Assembly: GCA_017303395.1 (NCBI GenBank)
Contig: JAFLBN010000006.1
Coordinates: 124,001-188,000, forward strand
Length of the DNA stretch: 64,000 nt
Direction: 5' to 3'
DNA from: Chitinophagales bacterium
GTDB taxonomy: Bacteria; Bacteroidota; Bacteroidia; Chitinophagales; Chitinophagaceae
In this document: piece by piece, positions 8,521 through 16,654 of the stretch
How positions within the stretch are numbered: the first letter of the stretch is position 1
Layout of the letters: every line of letters starts with the position of its first letter
Notes under the pieces: generated by a model
What the model saw: the letters and a program-made list of their open reading frames with translations, nothing else
Database searches by the model: none
What the model was told of the DNA's origin: nothing
Made by a program: the position numbers and the translations under genes

Positions 8521-10533
8521 CTACTTCAGCGTGTAGCGCACCCCCACAAATCCCCTTATGCCCTGTAGTGAGGCGTAGTTATAACTTGGGTCGAAGGTAT
8601 AGCCCTGTGGATTGTCTACAGGGTCGTTTACTTTTTTGTCAAATGGGTCGTGAGAGCGCAGAATAGGGTATTTGGGCACAAAATTAAACAGGTTCTTTAC
8701 GCCACCATATACCTCTACTGTTTTCCAAATCTTTTTGGTCAGCTGAATATTTGCTATACAAAACCAAGGGGAGTATTCCGGGCGGAAGTCGTTGTGCAAC
8801 AGTGGCAAGCGCATTGGCCCGTTCCATTTTCCAGTTAAGTCTATTGTATAACCGTGTGGTAGTGTATAGGTAAAGGCAAAATTGCCACTCCACTGCGGTG
8901 CCTGTATCTGGGTGGTTTTAAAAAGTCCAGTACCTGTATCTTCCATCTGGTAGACATTCATATAGGTAATGCCTGCCATGATTCGCAACGGGAAGCTGAA
9001 GTTGCCTTCCAGATTTAATGAAATGCCGCGTGATATAGCATGCCCTTTCAGATTGTCGTAAATAATCTTATTAGGGTCGGTATCAAAATCCCCGTTTATC
9101 TTATTAGTGAAGTAAGAATAAAATGCGGTAACATCTACATTAGTAAAGTCCTTACCAATAACAATTTTAGTATTGTAGTTCAGGTTGGTATTGTAAGAGC
9201 GTTCAGGGTTTAATGTCTCTTTTATCACTACTTGTCGTGCACCTGTTAGTGCAGCATGGTCTTCAGTGAATAGATTTACAACCCGGTAGCCTGTGCCCAA
9301 ACTGGTGCGTATGGTATTGTTGCTATTGGGAGCCCATTTGTACGCAATACGTGGAGAGTGTATACTACCGTGGTTTTTATCATAGTCGTAGCGGTAACCA
9401 AACAGTATTTTGTTTTTGGGTGTTACAGTCCATTCGTCCTGAATAAAGATGCCGGGCAGGGGAGTAATGGCAGGCATATTTGTTTTGCCGTCTGCAGACA
9501 GTGTTGCAGGCGTATTATCATCATACACTGTATATCTGTAAGATGCACCTAGCAATAAGCTGTGTTTATCATTTACACGTTTGTCCCAATAGGCTTGTAT
9601 AAATGCTACCTGTTGGTTGGCGTTGTAGGGTGTAGTACCATAGTAGCTATCCTGATAATGATAGTTGTACGAGTACTGCGTCATTATTTTTTCTCGAAAT
9701 GGTAGTTGATACATACCAATCAGCTCTATCCGCTTGGTTGTTATGCTTTCGCCATATATACTATCTGTACCTCGCCATACAGGTGTCCAGTTCATCTGTC
9801 CTCCCCAACGGTCTTCATAAACATATCTTGCAGCCAGCGATGCTGTTTTATAATCTTTACGTATCAGGTTCCATTTATTGAATACAGATACACGGTTTTG
9901 AAGGGTAACGTCGGTAAAACCATCTTTATTATTATCGATGGGATTGCTATAGTTGAAATAGCTCACACCCAACATATTGTTTAGCTTTCCCAGTTTGAAT
10001 TTGGTAGATATATCGGCATTATATTCCTGCCAATTGGTAGCAAATACATCTGCACTTAACAGCGGTGCATTATTCGGGTTTCGGGTTATGACATTAATAA
10101 TGCCACCCATAGCCTCAGAGCCATATAACGATGATGCAGGCCCTTTTACAACCTCAATACGGTCTACCATGCTATTGGGTATTCCATTTAGTCCGTAAAC
10201 TGTAGAAAGCGCACTGATGATAGGCATACCGTCTATCAGTATCATCGTATATGGGCCTTCCATGCCGTTGATATGTATATCTCCCGTATTGCAAATATTG
10301 CAGTTTAGCTGTGGTTGTACACCATTCAGCATGCCTACAGCTTCAAAAAGACTTGGTGTCGGATTTTTCTTGAAAAACTTTGCTGTTACTATTTCTACAG
10401 GTATAGGGCTGTCCTTGCGGCTCATTTCCTTCATAGTCCCTGTAACAACAACATCACTCAATGTGTCTTTGCTGCTCTGAGCTATGCCTTGTGTGCCTAT
10501 TGTTAGTGATAATATCAGTATCTGCCATTTCAT
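8521..10533 (-). CDS. TonB-dependent outer-membrane receptor, metal or siderophore type
   Basis: About 670 residues: a signal peptide (MKWQILILSLTIG), a plug domain with a TonB-box-like DVVVTGTMK, and a 22-strand barrel ending in the aromatic-rich strand GFVGVRYTLK. The plug holds the typical IDGMPI and GSEAMGGIINVITR segments of BtuB/FepA-like receptors. There is no N-terminal carboxypeptidase-like domain and no SusD partner, so polysaccharide uptake is unlikely. An unusual C-N-I-C pair precedes GDIHINGMEGPYTM in the plug. The first possible start is a TTG, but it lies inside the -7 promoter element, so the ATG nine bases later is chosen. The substrate is not identified; iron or another metal is inferred from the palindrome over the promoter. 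Confidence 0.9.
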   Translation of the reverse strand: MKWQILILSLTIGTQGIAQSSKDTLSDVVVTGTMKEMSRKDSPIPVEIVTAKFFKKNPTPSLFEAVGMLNGVQPQLNCNICNTGDIHINGMEGPYTMILIDGMPIISALSTVYGLNGIPNSMVDRIEVVKGPASSLYGSEAMGGIINVITRNPNNAPLLSADVFATNWQEYNADISTKFKLGKLNNMLGVSYFNYSNPIDNNKDGFTDVTLQNRVSVFNKWNLIRKDYKTASLAARYVYEDRWGGQMNWTPVWRGTDSIYGESITTKRIELIGMYQLPFREKIMTQYSYNYHYQDSYYGTTPYNANQQVAFIQAYWDKRVNDKHSLLLGASYRYTVYDDNTPATLSADGKTNMPAITPLPGIFIQDEWTVTPKNKILFGYRYDYDKNHGSIHSPRIAYKWAPNSNNTIRTSLGTGYRVVNLFTEDHAALTGARQVVIKETLNPERSYNTNLNYNTKIVIGKDFTNVDVTAFYSYFTNKINGDFDTDPNKIIYDNLKGHAISRGISLNLEGNFSFPLRIMAGITYMNVYQMEDTGTGLFKTTQIQAPQWSGNFAFTYTLPHGYTIDLTGKWNGPMRLPLLHNDFRPEYSPWFCIANIQLTKKIWKTVEVYGGVKNLFNFVPKYPILRSHDPFDKKVNDPVDNPQGYTFDPSYNYASLQGIRGFVGVRYTLK

Positions 10534-10539
10534 TAGGTG

Positions 10540-10570
10540 CAAATGTATAAATATTTTAGACTAATCTAAA
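10540..10570 (-). promoter_or_regulatory. TonB receptor promoter with overlapping palindromic operator
   Basis: Minus strand: -7 element TACATTTG at 10540-10547, 19 bases, and a -33-like TTTA at 10567-10570. The spacer and -33 are covered by the inverted repeat TTTAGACTAATCTAAA (10555-10570, arms TTTAGA/TCTAAA). That form resembles boxes of DtxR/MntR-type metal repressors. A bound repressor would occlude RNA polymerase. The start codon lies only seven bases from the -7 element, implying a nearly leaderless mRNA. Confidence 0.55.
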
Positions 10571-10617
10571 TTAATTTATCTGTCAATCGAATTATTCTTT
10601 ATTTTAATCGTCAGGCT

Positions 10618-10643
10618 TTGTTAATCAATGGTTAACCAGTTGC
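10618..10643. promoter_or_regulatory. 26-base element shared with 17202-17227
   Basis: Read on the minus strand this 26-mer (GCAACTGGTTAACCATTG then ATTAACAA) matches 23 of 26 bases of a second intergenic site at 17202-17227. It lies between the divergent TonB receptor gene and the T9SS repeat gene, upstream of both promoters. It may be a regulator site. Confidence 0.4.
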
Positions 10644-10670
10644 AAAAGGGCGGTTAAGGGAGCATTATTT

Positions 10671-10703
10671 TTTGAATACGTATTTAATGTCAGGGTACTT
10701 TCG
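10671..10703 (+). promoter_or_regulatory. Promoter of the T9SS repeat protein gene
   Basis: TTTG, 21 bases, TACTTTCG: one mismatch from the Bacteroidota -7 consensus TAnnTTTG. It lies 46 bases before the ATG at 10749. Confidence 0.55.
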
Positions 10704-10748
10704 TGTCGTATCAAAGGAAAAGATCAATTTCTCAAAACAAAACACAGT

Positions 10749-13700
10749 ATGAAAAAGCAATTTTTATTCATCATGGTGCTGCTGAGTTACGCATTTGCTG
10801 CAAATGCGCAAAACTTCAACACACCTATAATAGTAGATGACAACGGAGACGTTGGTCAGGCTACGCAGTTAAATATAGTAAATGGCAATCCTGCAATGTC
10901 CTATTACGATGTTACCAATCAGGATTTGATGTACGTGCGTGCTAATGACGTTAACGGTATATCATGGGGAACACCTGTAAGGGTTGTTTCTACCAATAGT
11001 GTTGCTGCTTGGAACTTCCTTGCAGTTGTTAATGGTTATCCAGCAATATGCTTTTATGACGCTACTGATAAAGACCTGAAGTATGTTAGGGCTACAAATG
11101 CCAATGGTACTGCATGGGGTACAGTTCAAACATTAGTGTCTTCGGGTGATGTTGGCAGGAACTGTTTTATGATGATTGTAAACAGCTATCCGGCAATATG
11201 CTATTACGACCTTTCAAACGGTGACCTAGAGTATATACGTGCCAACGATGTTAATGGATCTTCATGGGGTAGCCCGGTTGTTGTGTCTTCTACCGGTGAC
11301 GTTGGTAAATGGGGGGTAATTGCAATAGTAAATGGTAACCCTGCTATATCGTTTTATGACCTTACAAACGGAGACTTGAAATATGTTCGTGCCAACGATG
11401 CTTCGGGTTCTACATGGGGTAGTGCTTTAACTGTTCAGTCTACAGGTGATGTTGGTCAATACTCTAACCTGATAGTTACAAACGGTATGCCTGCAATGTC
11501 TTATTACGATGTTACTAATGGCGATTTGAAATTTGTTCGTGCTACAAATGCTAATGGTAGCACTTGGGGGACACCTGTTACTGTTACATCTAATGGTGAT
11601 GTAGGTAAATATAGCTCTATGCCGCTACTGTTCGGTTATCCTACTATCGTGTATTACGATGCCACCAACCAAAAAGTAGGCTTTGTTCGTGCTTCAGATG
11701 TGAATGGTGCAACATGGTCTGCTCCCTTACTGCCTGATATGAATACCAATAATGGCATATATGTACCTAATATATGTGGTGTAAATGGTTATCCGGCAAT
11801 ATCATACTACGATGCTACAAATACTTGCCTGAAATACATGCAGCTTTGTAATACATGGACAGGCGGTACAAGTACTGATTGGGCAACCTCATCAAACTGG
11901 GCTTTTGGCAGTACTCCAACTACAATTGAGCCTATTCTTATACCCAATGTAACCAATGATCCTATTGTGTCTTCAAGTGTTACGGTTGGTAATATGATTA
12001 TGCAATCTGGCTCTTTAGTTTCGTTGAACAGTACTGGTACTTCAGTAACATTCACTGCTTCTGGTACCGTAACAAATAACGGCATATTTTCTATAGGTTC
12101 TGGTACATTAGCATTGGGTGGTGCTGTTAGTGGCACAGGTACAATAAGCGCTACAAGCAGTTCTAAACTCAACATCAATGCGGCAGTTGGTACATTATAT
12201 TTTACAAGTGGTGCAAACACCTTAGGTGCAGTTACACTTAGTAGTAGTGGTTCAGCAACTTTAGGTAATGCCATGAACATAGATGCTACAGGTGTATTAA
12301 CAGTAAATAGCGGTGGCGTACTTACATCAAACGGTAACCTAACACTGAAATCTACTGCGTCAGGTACAGCTCGTGTAGCCCAAGGTTCTAGTTCAGGTAA
12401 CTATATCATTGGTAACGTAAATACAGAGACATATATCCCTGGTGGACGCAGAGCATTCCGTTTTGTATGCCATCCTTTTTCAAGCTCAATAGGTCTTAAT
12501 CAATTGACTGATGATATCGATATTACAGGTAATGGCGGTGGCCTTAATGGCTTTGATTACCAACCAGGTAACCCTGCATCTGCATTCTGGTATAATCCGC
12601 TAACGGGTAATGGCTCTACTGTCAATGATATTGGCTGGACACCATTTACTCATACTAATGGTACGGGTACTAATGCATGGAATCAATGCGAAGCTGCGCG
12701 CATATTGATACGCGGTTCTAAAGGACAAGGCTTGTATACAGGGGCATATACTCCTAATGCAGTTACGCTTGACATGACTGGTCCATTGAATCAGGGTAAT
12801 GTAACTATTAACTTAACTAAAGGTTCTAACACACCATTTGTATTGGTTGGCAATCCGTTTATGAGTCCGATAAATGTATTGTTGACAACGCGTACAAGTG
12901 TTGGAGCAAACATCATTGTATGGGATGCTAATCAGGGTACACGTGGTGCTTATAACAGTATTCCTTTGCTTAGCAGCATTATAGTGCCCGCAGGTGCATC
13001 ATTTGTTACTACAGTACTTACCAATGGTACCATGACATTCCCTGAATCGTGTAAGACATCTGCCACTGCCCTTGGTTTGCTGAAGACTACTGAGGCTAAG
13101 CCAATACAAGTAGAATTGAAGATGATGGATAGCACTATATTCTGGGATAGGTTGCTGGTTTTATTTAATGATACTACTAAGTCGAAATACGACTTCAGAG
13201 ATTGTCTCAAAATGGCAAACCCTGATATCAGTATGTACACATTCAGCGATGAAGACTCTGTATTGTCTATAGATTGTCGTAAACATGTTGATAGCCAGAT
13301 AATACGCATGGGTATGTATGTGCCTGTAGCTAAAAAATACAGGTTGGTATTAGGTGAATATAATATGGTACTTGGTACAAGGATTTATCTGCGCGATAAA
13401 TACCTGAATGTAAAAGAAGAAATAACTCCGGGTTTTGAATATTGGTTTGATATAACAAGCGATCCTGCGACACAAGGCGACAACCGTTTTGAACTTGTTA
13501 TGGAAGGTAAACCAACTAAAACCGGTAACCCTACAACAAACGTAAATACTATTGCCAACAATAAAGCTACAGAACAGACAAAAGGCTTCGAAGTATTGAT
13601 AGTGCCAAATCCTGCACAGTCTGTTGCTAAGCTGAAATACAAAGGTGATAATGCAAAAGAATTGCACATTACTATTACCAATATGATGGGTGCAGTAGTA

Positions 13701-13823
13701 GCAACTTTCGATGCTAAAGGAACAGAGATAAGCTTGCCAATACAAAACCTGCAAACAGGCATGTATATGGTTGAAGTAAATAATGGTAAAGAAACAGCTG
13801 TTGAAAAGCTTATCAGACAATAA
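10749..13823 (+). CDS. T9SS-secreted protein with seven-fold propeller-like repeats
   Basis: 1024 residues. A signal peptide (MKKQFLFIMVLLSYAFAANA) is followed by seven tandem units of about 49 residues (about 20-370). Each is built as TGDVG, hydrophobic strand, NGxPAISYYD, xTNGDLKYVRA, NGSxWG. Seven such units suggest a seven-bladed beta propeller. Then come a TWTGG/TDWATSSNW segment, a Ser/Thr/Gly-rich beta-helix-like region (about 400-540), a globular region, and a C-terminal T9SS type A sorting domain (VPNPAQS ... GMYMVEVNNGKETAVEKLIRQ). It is expected at the cell surface or in the medium. No catalytic motif is recognised; binding to a polymer or partner is inference. Confidence 0.88.
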   Translation: MKKQFLFIMVLLSYAFAANAQNFNTPIIVDDNGDVGQATQLNIVNGNPAMSYYDVTNQDLMYVRANDVNGISWGTPVRVVSTNSVAAWNFLAVVNGYPAICFYDATDKDLKYVRATNANGTAWGTVQTLVSSGDVGRNCFMMIVNSYPAICYYDLSNGDLEYIRANDVNGSSWGSPVVVSSTGDVGKWGVIAIVNGNPAISFYDLTNGDLKYVRANDASGSTWGSALTVQSTGDVGQYSNLIVTNGMPAMSYYDVTNGDLKFVRATNANGSTWGTPVTVTSNGDVGKYSSMPLLFGYPTIVYYDATNQKVGFVRASDVNGATWSAPLLPDMNTNNGIYVPNICGVNGYPAISYYDATNTCLKYMQLCNTWTGGTSTDWATSSNWAFGSTPTTIEPILIPNVTNDPIVSSSVTVGNMIMQSGSLVSLNSTGTSVTFTASGTVTNNGIFSIGSGTLALGGAVSGTGTISATSSSKLNINAAVGTLYFTSGANTLGAVTLSSSGSATLGNAMNIDATGVLTVNSGGVLTSNGNLTLKSTASGTARVAQGSSSGNYIIGNVNTETYIPGGRRAFRFVCHPFSSSIGLNQLTDDIDITGNGGGLNGFDYQPGNPASAFWYNPLTGNGSTVNDIGWTPFTHTNGTGTNAWNQCEAARILIRGSKGQGLYTGAYTPNAVTLDMTGPLNQGNVTINLTKGSNTPFVLVGNPFMSPINVLLTTRTSVGANIIVWDANQGTRGAYNSIPLLSSIIVPAGASFVTTVLTNGTMTFPESCKTSATALGLLKTTEAKPIQVELKMMDSTIFWDRLLVLFNDTTKSKYDFRDCLKMANPDISMYTFSDEDSVLSIDCRKHVDSQIIRMGMYVPVAKKYRLVLGEYNMVLGTRIYLRDKYLNVKEEITPGFEYWFDITSDPATQGDNRFELVMEGKPTKTGNPTTNVNTIANNKATEQTKGFEVLIVPNPAQSVAKLKYKGDNAKELHITITNMMGAVVATFDAKGTEISLPIQNLQTGMYMVEVNNGKETAVEKLIRQ
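10806..11850 (+). repeat. Seven tandem coding repeats of about 147 bases
   Basis: Diverged tandem units encode the blades of the surface protein. The best conserved bases fall in the YYDxTNGDLKYVRA and NGSTWG segments. Unit 7 loses the second half of the pattern. This is a protein-level repeat. Confidence 0.8.
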
Positions 13824-13828
13824 TAATA

Positions 13829-13860
13829 CAGGGTAGGGTAAAATGTATTGCCCTATCCTG
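13829..13860 (+). terminator. Hairpin after the T9SS repeat gene
   Basis: Ten-base stem CAGGGTAGGG/CCCTATCCTG with one non-Watson-Crick pair and a 12-base loop. It starts six bases after the stop but lacks a strong T run, so it is a weak terminator call. Confidence 0.45.
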
Positions 13861-13914
13861 TTAATGCTTTAATAAACAGATGTGAAGGACTGGTTAACGA
13901 GGGCTTGAATTTAG

Positions 13915-13943
13915 GTTGAAGAACTCCTCCAATAATACCTTTA
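13915..13943 (+). promoter_or_regulatory. Possible promoter of the 65-residue sorting-tail protein
   Basis: GTTG, 17 bases, TACCTTTA: close to the Bacteroidota consensus, ending 32 bases before the ATG. A CTGGTTAAC half-site lies just upstream (13890-13898), similar to the GTTAAC-containing sites near other exosortase-locus genes. Confidence 0.4.
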
Positions 13944-13974
13944 CAATATTGAAACGAGTATTAAAAAAATAAGT

Positions 13975-14172
13975 ATGAAAAAGATATTATCAATATTTGC
14001 GTTGACAGTGTGTATGACAATGATAGGTATAGATGCCTCAGCATTCGGTCCGGGTTTCGATCCGGATGTTCCCCCATATGCTGCGCCAATAGATGAAGGT
14101 CTGGGAATATTGGCTGTAATAGGCCTTGCATATGGTGCATGGGCTTATAAAAAACGCGAAGCAACGGCATAG
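13975..14172 (+). CDS. Small exosortase-type sorting-signal protein (PID-CTERM-like)
   Basis: 65 residues. An N-terminal signal peptide (MKKILSIFALTVCMTM) is followed by a short Pro/Asp-rich core (FGPGFDPDVPPYAA). The tail is PIDEG, a hydrophobic helix (LGILAVIGLAYGAWAY) and a basic end (KKREATA). This three-part tail is the architecture of exosortase substrates. The PID motif fits the Bacteroidota PID-CTERM class. The mature product would be only about 15-20 residues. It lies 2 kb from the exosortase gene on the opposite strand and is closed by a strong terminator. It lacks the cysteines of its two relatives. Confidence 0.75.
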   Translation: MKKILSIFALTVCMTMIGIDASAFGPGFDPDVPPYAAPIDEGLGILAVIGLAYGAWAYKKREATA

Positions 14173-14203
14173 TCGCTACTTAAGTAAAAGGAAATTAATA
14201 ATG

Positions 14204-14238
14204 CCCCTGCTCTAAGAAGAGTAGGGGATTTTTTTTTC
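14204..14238 (+). terminator. Strong terminator after the 65-residue protein
   Basis: Ten-base stem CCCCTGCTCT/AGAGTAGGGG (one G-T pair), loop AAGA, then a run of T. It isolates the small gene from the ribosomal genes that face it. Confidence 0.88.
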
Positions 14239-14353
14239 AGATTGTGCCTTTAGCTGAGAGTAATGGTTGGATTAATGGTGCATGTTCGGTAGATGAGCTA
14301 CAATATCAATACTAATTTGTGTATAAAAAATTACTCAATAGTAGTAAACAAGA

Positions 14354-14379
14354 AAAGCCGTCCTGGAAAGGACGGCTTT
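14354..14379 (-). terminator. Terminator of rpsL-rpsG
   Basis: Perfect ten-base stem AAAGCCGTCC/GGACGGCTTT with a six-base loop, followed on the minus strand by TCTTGTTT. It comes 24 bases after the rpsG stop, so fusA is not part of this transcript. Confidence 0.85.
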
Positions 14380-14402
14380 GTTGGTATAGTAAGTGTCTTA
14401 AA

Positions 14403-14870
14403 TTATACTTTAAAGTGGCTGAATGCTTTGTTAGCTTCTGCCATACGGTGCGTATCTTCTTTCTTTTTGAAAGCACCACCTTCACCTTTAGCTGCTGCAA
14501 CGATTTCGTTAGCCAGTTTATCAGCTATCGTTTTACCGTTACGTTCGCGGCTGAAACGGATAAGCCATTTCATGCTCAGCGATATTTTACGATCCGGACG
14601 AACCTCTGTAGGTATCTGGAAAGTAGCACCACCAATACGGCGGCTACGTACTTCAACTGCAGGAGTTACGTTAGTCAATGCGCGTTTCCACACTTCGTAA
14701 CCGTCTTCACTTGTCATTTGGCTAACTTTATCCAATGCATTGTAGAATGCATTCAGAACGACAGTTTTGTTACCACCCCACATAAGGCAGTTTACAAAAC
14801 GTGTAACGTTTTTGTCGTTGAATTTTGGATCCGGTGCTAAAGGGAGCTTTTTCGCTTGTGCCTTCCTCAT
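14403..14870 (-). CDS. rpsG: 30S ribosomal protein S7
   Basis: 155 residues, canonical. It nucleates the 30S head on 16S rRNA. Visible conserved segments are [34 protein letters not shown] and [21 protein letters not shown]. It follows rpsL by 31 bases. The usual next gene, fusA, is absent; a terminator and unrelated genes follow. Confidence 0.98.
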   Translation of the reverse strand: MRKAQAKKLPLAPDPKFNDKNVTRFVNCLMWGGNKTVVLNAFYNALDKVSQMTSEDGYEVWKRALTNVTPAVEVRSRRIGGATFQIPTEVRPDRKISLSMKWLIRFSRERNGKTIADKLANEIVAAAKGEGGAFKKKEDTHRMAEANKAFSHFKV

Positions 14871-14901
14871 CGTTTATGATTGGCTTTAATTATATTAAAT
14901 A

Positions 14902-15282
14902 TTATTTTTTAGCTTTTTCTTTCTTAGTACCGTATTTAGAGCGGCTTTGTTTACGGTCTTTTACACCCGCAGTATCAAGCGCGCCACGTACTATATGGTA
15001 ACGTACACCCGGAAGATCCTTAACACGACCACCGCGAATCAGCACGATAGAGTGCTCTTGCAGGTTGTGACCTTCACCCGGAATGTATGCGATAACCTCT
15101 ACTTTGTTTGTTAAGCGAACTTTCGCTACTTTACGCAATGCAGAGTTTGGTTTCTTTGGAGTGGTTGTGTACACACGAGTACAAACACCGCGACGCTGTG
15201 GACAAGCATCCAAAGCGCGAGACTTTGATTTTGTACGGATTTGTGTACGACCTTTACGAACTAATTGTTGAATAGTAGGCAT
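14902..15282 (-). CDS. rpsL: 30S ribosomal protein S12
   Basis: 126 residues. It lies at the decoding centre and is the classic site of streptomycin-resistance changes. [66 protein letters not shown] are intact. The lysine positions of the PKKPN and KDLPG loops are wild type, so nothing in the protein suggests ribosomal streptomycin resistance. First gene of a two-gene operon with a consensus promoter. Confidence 0.98.
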   Translation of the reverse strand: MPTIQQLVRKGRTQIRTKSKSRALDACPQRRGVCTRVYTTTPKKPNSALRKVAKVRLTNKVEVIAYIPGEGHNLQEHSIVLIRGGRVKDLPGVRYHIVRGALDTAGVKDRKQSRSKYGTKKEKAKK

Positions 15283-15316
15283 TATCTATACCGTTAATAT
15301 TATTTTTTAAGGACTG

Positions 15317-15347
15317 CAAAGGTAATATATTTTAGAATACCAACAAA
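15317..15347 (-). promoter_or_regulatory. Promoter of rpsL-rpsG
   Basis: Minus strand: TTTG, 19 bases, TACCTTTG followed by CAGTCC. It has the same -7 element and spacing as the rplK promoter, and nearly the same downstream bases (CAGTCC versus CACTCC). It lies 35 bases before the rpsL ATG. Confidence 0.8.
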
Positions 15348-15366
15348 AAAACTAAGAATTATTTAT

Positions 15367-15759
15367 TCATCTATTTTGCTGGCTCTTTACGACCTTGTTT
15401 ATTATATATAACATACCATATGGCAATGGGCTGGTGAAGAACAATCGAAGGCGGCTTATCTGGTCAAGAAATCCTATCCCGAATACGCTTGTTTTCCATT
15501 GTATCAGTCCAACTACCATTATTATTACTAAAACTGCAGCATAAGCTACAAACCATAGCTTTTGTATCCAAGAGACACCGTAGGCCTTCCAGCCCAGATA
15601 ACCTACCGGGGTAATAACTGCTAAAATACCTAAATGGCCTATTTGCCTTTTGATAGGGGATAATTGCTGAGCGTGACCCTCTGTAAAGTACTGATAATCG
15701 AGCCAGCATAACGCTGTTACTGCGATGAATATCAGCCAGAATATAGCCTTGCTACGCAT
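15367..15759 (-). CDS. Integral membrane protein, exosortase-associated
   Basis: 130 residues with three or four predicted helices (AIFWLIFIAVTALCWL, GHLGILAVITPVGYLGW, LWFVAYAAVLVIIMVVGL) and a basic C terminus. The ATG overlaps the end of the exosortase gene by eight bases (ATGCGTAG), so translation is probably coupled. Bacteroidota exosortases are often paired with a small membrane protein of unknown role (for example the XrtF-associated protein); this gene occupies that position. No catalytic residues are recognised. A role in substrate handling or in transfer of the cleaved product is inference. Confidence 0.8.
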   Translation of the reverse strand: MRSKAIFWLIFIAVTALCWLDYQYFTEGHAQQLSPIKRQIGHLGILAVITPVGYLGWKAYGVSWIQKLWFVAYAAVLVIIMVVGLIQWKTSVFGIGFLDQISRLRLFFTSPLPYGMLYIINKVVKSQQNR

Positions 15760-16288
15760 GCTTTACAGATGGCTTTTTGGTGTACAAAACCCAGCCGTAG
15801 AATACGACTGCATATATTACCAACTTGAAAGCATAGTGGTGTGCAAAGTCTGTAAGATCGTTATGATTGATATACATAACAGCCAATACTGCACAGCGGA
15901 TGACGTTTAATATATAGATAGCCAGAAAACCAACAATGCTATATATCAGTATCTTTTTAAAGTTAGACGGGAAACATAGCAAAAAGCCAATGTACAGTGC
16001 GGCTAATTCCAAACCATTACATTGGTGGCCTATGCTGACAGAAGCTACGCCATCTATATATACTACAGTACCATATTGTGTAATGTTGGGATAGAACCAG
16101 GATAGCATTTCTGCTGTTCCGATCTGTACCAATTTACTCAACTGGTTATCAGGTATCCCCGATGGCCCTAAAACAAATTTGTATAACAGCGTCCACCCCA
16201 ATATCAACAATGCACCACGTATAATAATGGGCCTGATATTGGCTGGCAATATCTTATTGATTGTTTTAGGGGTGTTGCTTTCTGTCAT
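15752..16288 (-). CDS. Exosortase/archaeosortase-family transpeptidase
   Basis: 178-residue polytopic membrane protein with the three exosortase active-site signatures. These are Cys90 in GHQCNGLELAALYIGFLL, Arg131 in LNVIRCAVLAV, and His150/His151 in DFAHHYAF. The family cleaves substrates at a short C-terminal motif in front of a membrane helix, and is thought to attach the product to a lipid or polysaccharide. A longer reading frame begins at 16369 but would overlap the upstream gene. The ATG at 16288 is preceded by GAGGAAAAGAGAAA and gives the usual compact protein. It lies 28 bases after a tiny Cys-rich gene with an exosortase-type tail and overlaps the next membrane protein gene, forming a three-gene operon. 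The exact Xrt subtype cannot be set by eye. Confidence 0.85.
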   Translation of the reverse strand: MTESNTPKTINKILPANIRPIIIRGALLILGWTLLYKFVLGPSGIPDNQLSKLVQIGTAEMLSWFYPNITQYGTVVYIDGVASVSIGHQCNGLELAALYIGFLLCFPSNFKKILIYSIVGFLAIYILNVIRCAVLAVMYINHNDLTDFAHHYAFKLVIYAVVFYGWVLYTKKPSVKHA

Positions 16289-16316
16289 TTTCTCTTTTCC
16301 TCGTATATGAATGTCG

Positions 16317-16544
16317 CTATTTGTCTTTTTTGTTATCCCTGAACCTCTTAACACCAAGGCCTGCGGCACCAGCTATCAGCATGATGGCAGCACCTTCCAA
16401 AGGTACAGCATAACCACCACCACCACAGTTGCATCCCCAACCGTACTTCGAATAGCACCATGTTGTGTGAGCAAAAGAGCTTAGTGGAAGCGTTACCATA
16501 GCAGTAACCAATGTTACTTTTACTATGCTTGCAAATCTTTTCAT
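16317..16544 (-). CDS. Tiny Cys/Gly-rich exosortase substrate, operon copy
   Basis: 75 residues. Signal peptide (MKRFASIVKVTLVTAMVTLP, cleavage near SSFA), core HTTWCYSKYGWGCNCGGGG, then YAVPLEG, a Gly/Ala-rich membrane helix (AAIMLIAGAAGLGV) and a basic tail (KRFRDNKKDK). The tail is the three-part exosortase sorting signal, with PLEG in place of PIDG. Three cysteines sit in the mature part, in the pattern W-C ... G-C-N-C-G, which is repeated in the neighbouring gene. An upstream in-frame start at 16583 would add 13 non-signal residues, so the ATG at 16544 is chosen. It is first in the operon with the exosortase. Confidence 0.8.
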   Translation of the reverse strand: MKRFASIVKVTLVTAMVTLPLSSFAHTTWCYSKYGWGCNCGGGGYAVPLEGAAIMLIAGAAGLGVKRFRDNKKDK

Positions 16545-16580
16545 ACAGAGTAGTTTTTTATTTTTCGAAAAAATAGGCTG

Positions 16581-16612
16581 CAAATATCTGTCTTTTTAGA
16601 ATGTTTGACAAC
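16581..16612 (-). promoter_or_regulatory. Probable promoter of the exosortase operon
   Basis: Minus strand: GTTG, 20 bases, GATATTTG. The spacing fits the Bacteroidota promoter and TATTTG is shared with the promoter of the next substrate gene. It ends 37 bases before the ATG at 16544. Confidence 0.45.
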
Positions 16613-16654
16613 TTTTTTCATCGAACAGGTTGATGAAACGAGGATATGAAATAG

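Noticed and set aside
10806-11850. Regularly spaced repeats resembling a CRISPR array
   Set aside because: The units are 147 bases, diverged, in frame and encode the propeller-like blades.
16617-16637. TTCATC ... GATGAA hairpin downstream of the second Cys-rich gene
   Set aside because: Stem is only six bases with a nine-base loop and lacks a T run on the minus strand, so a terminator is not supported.
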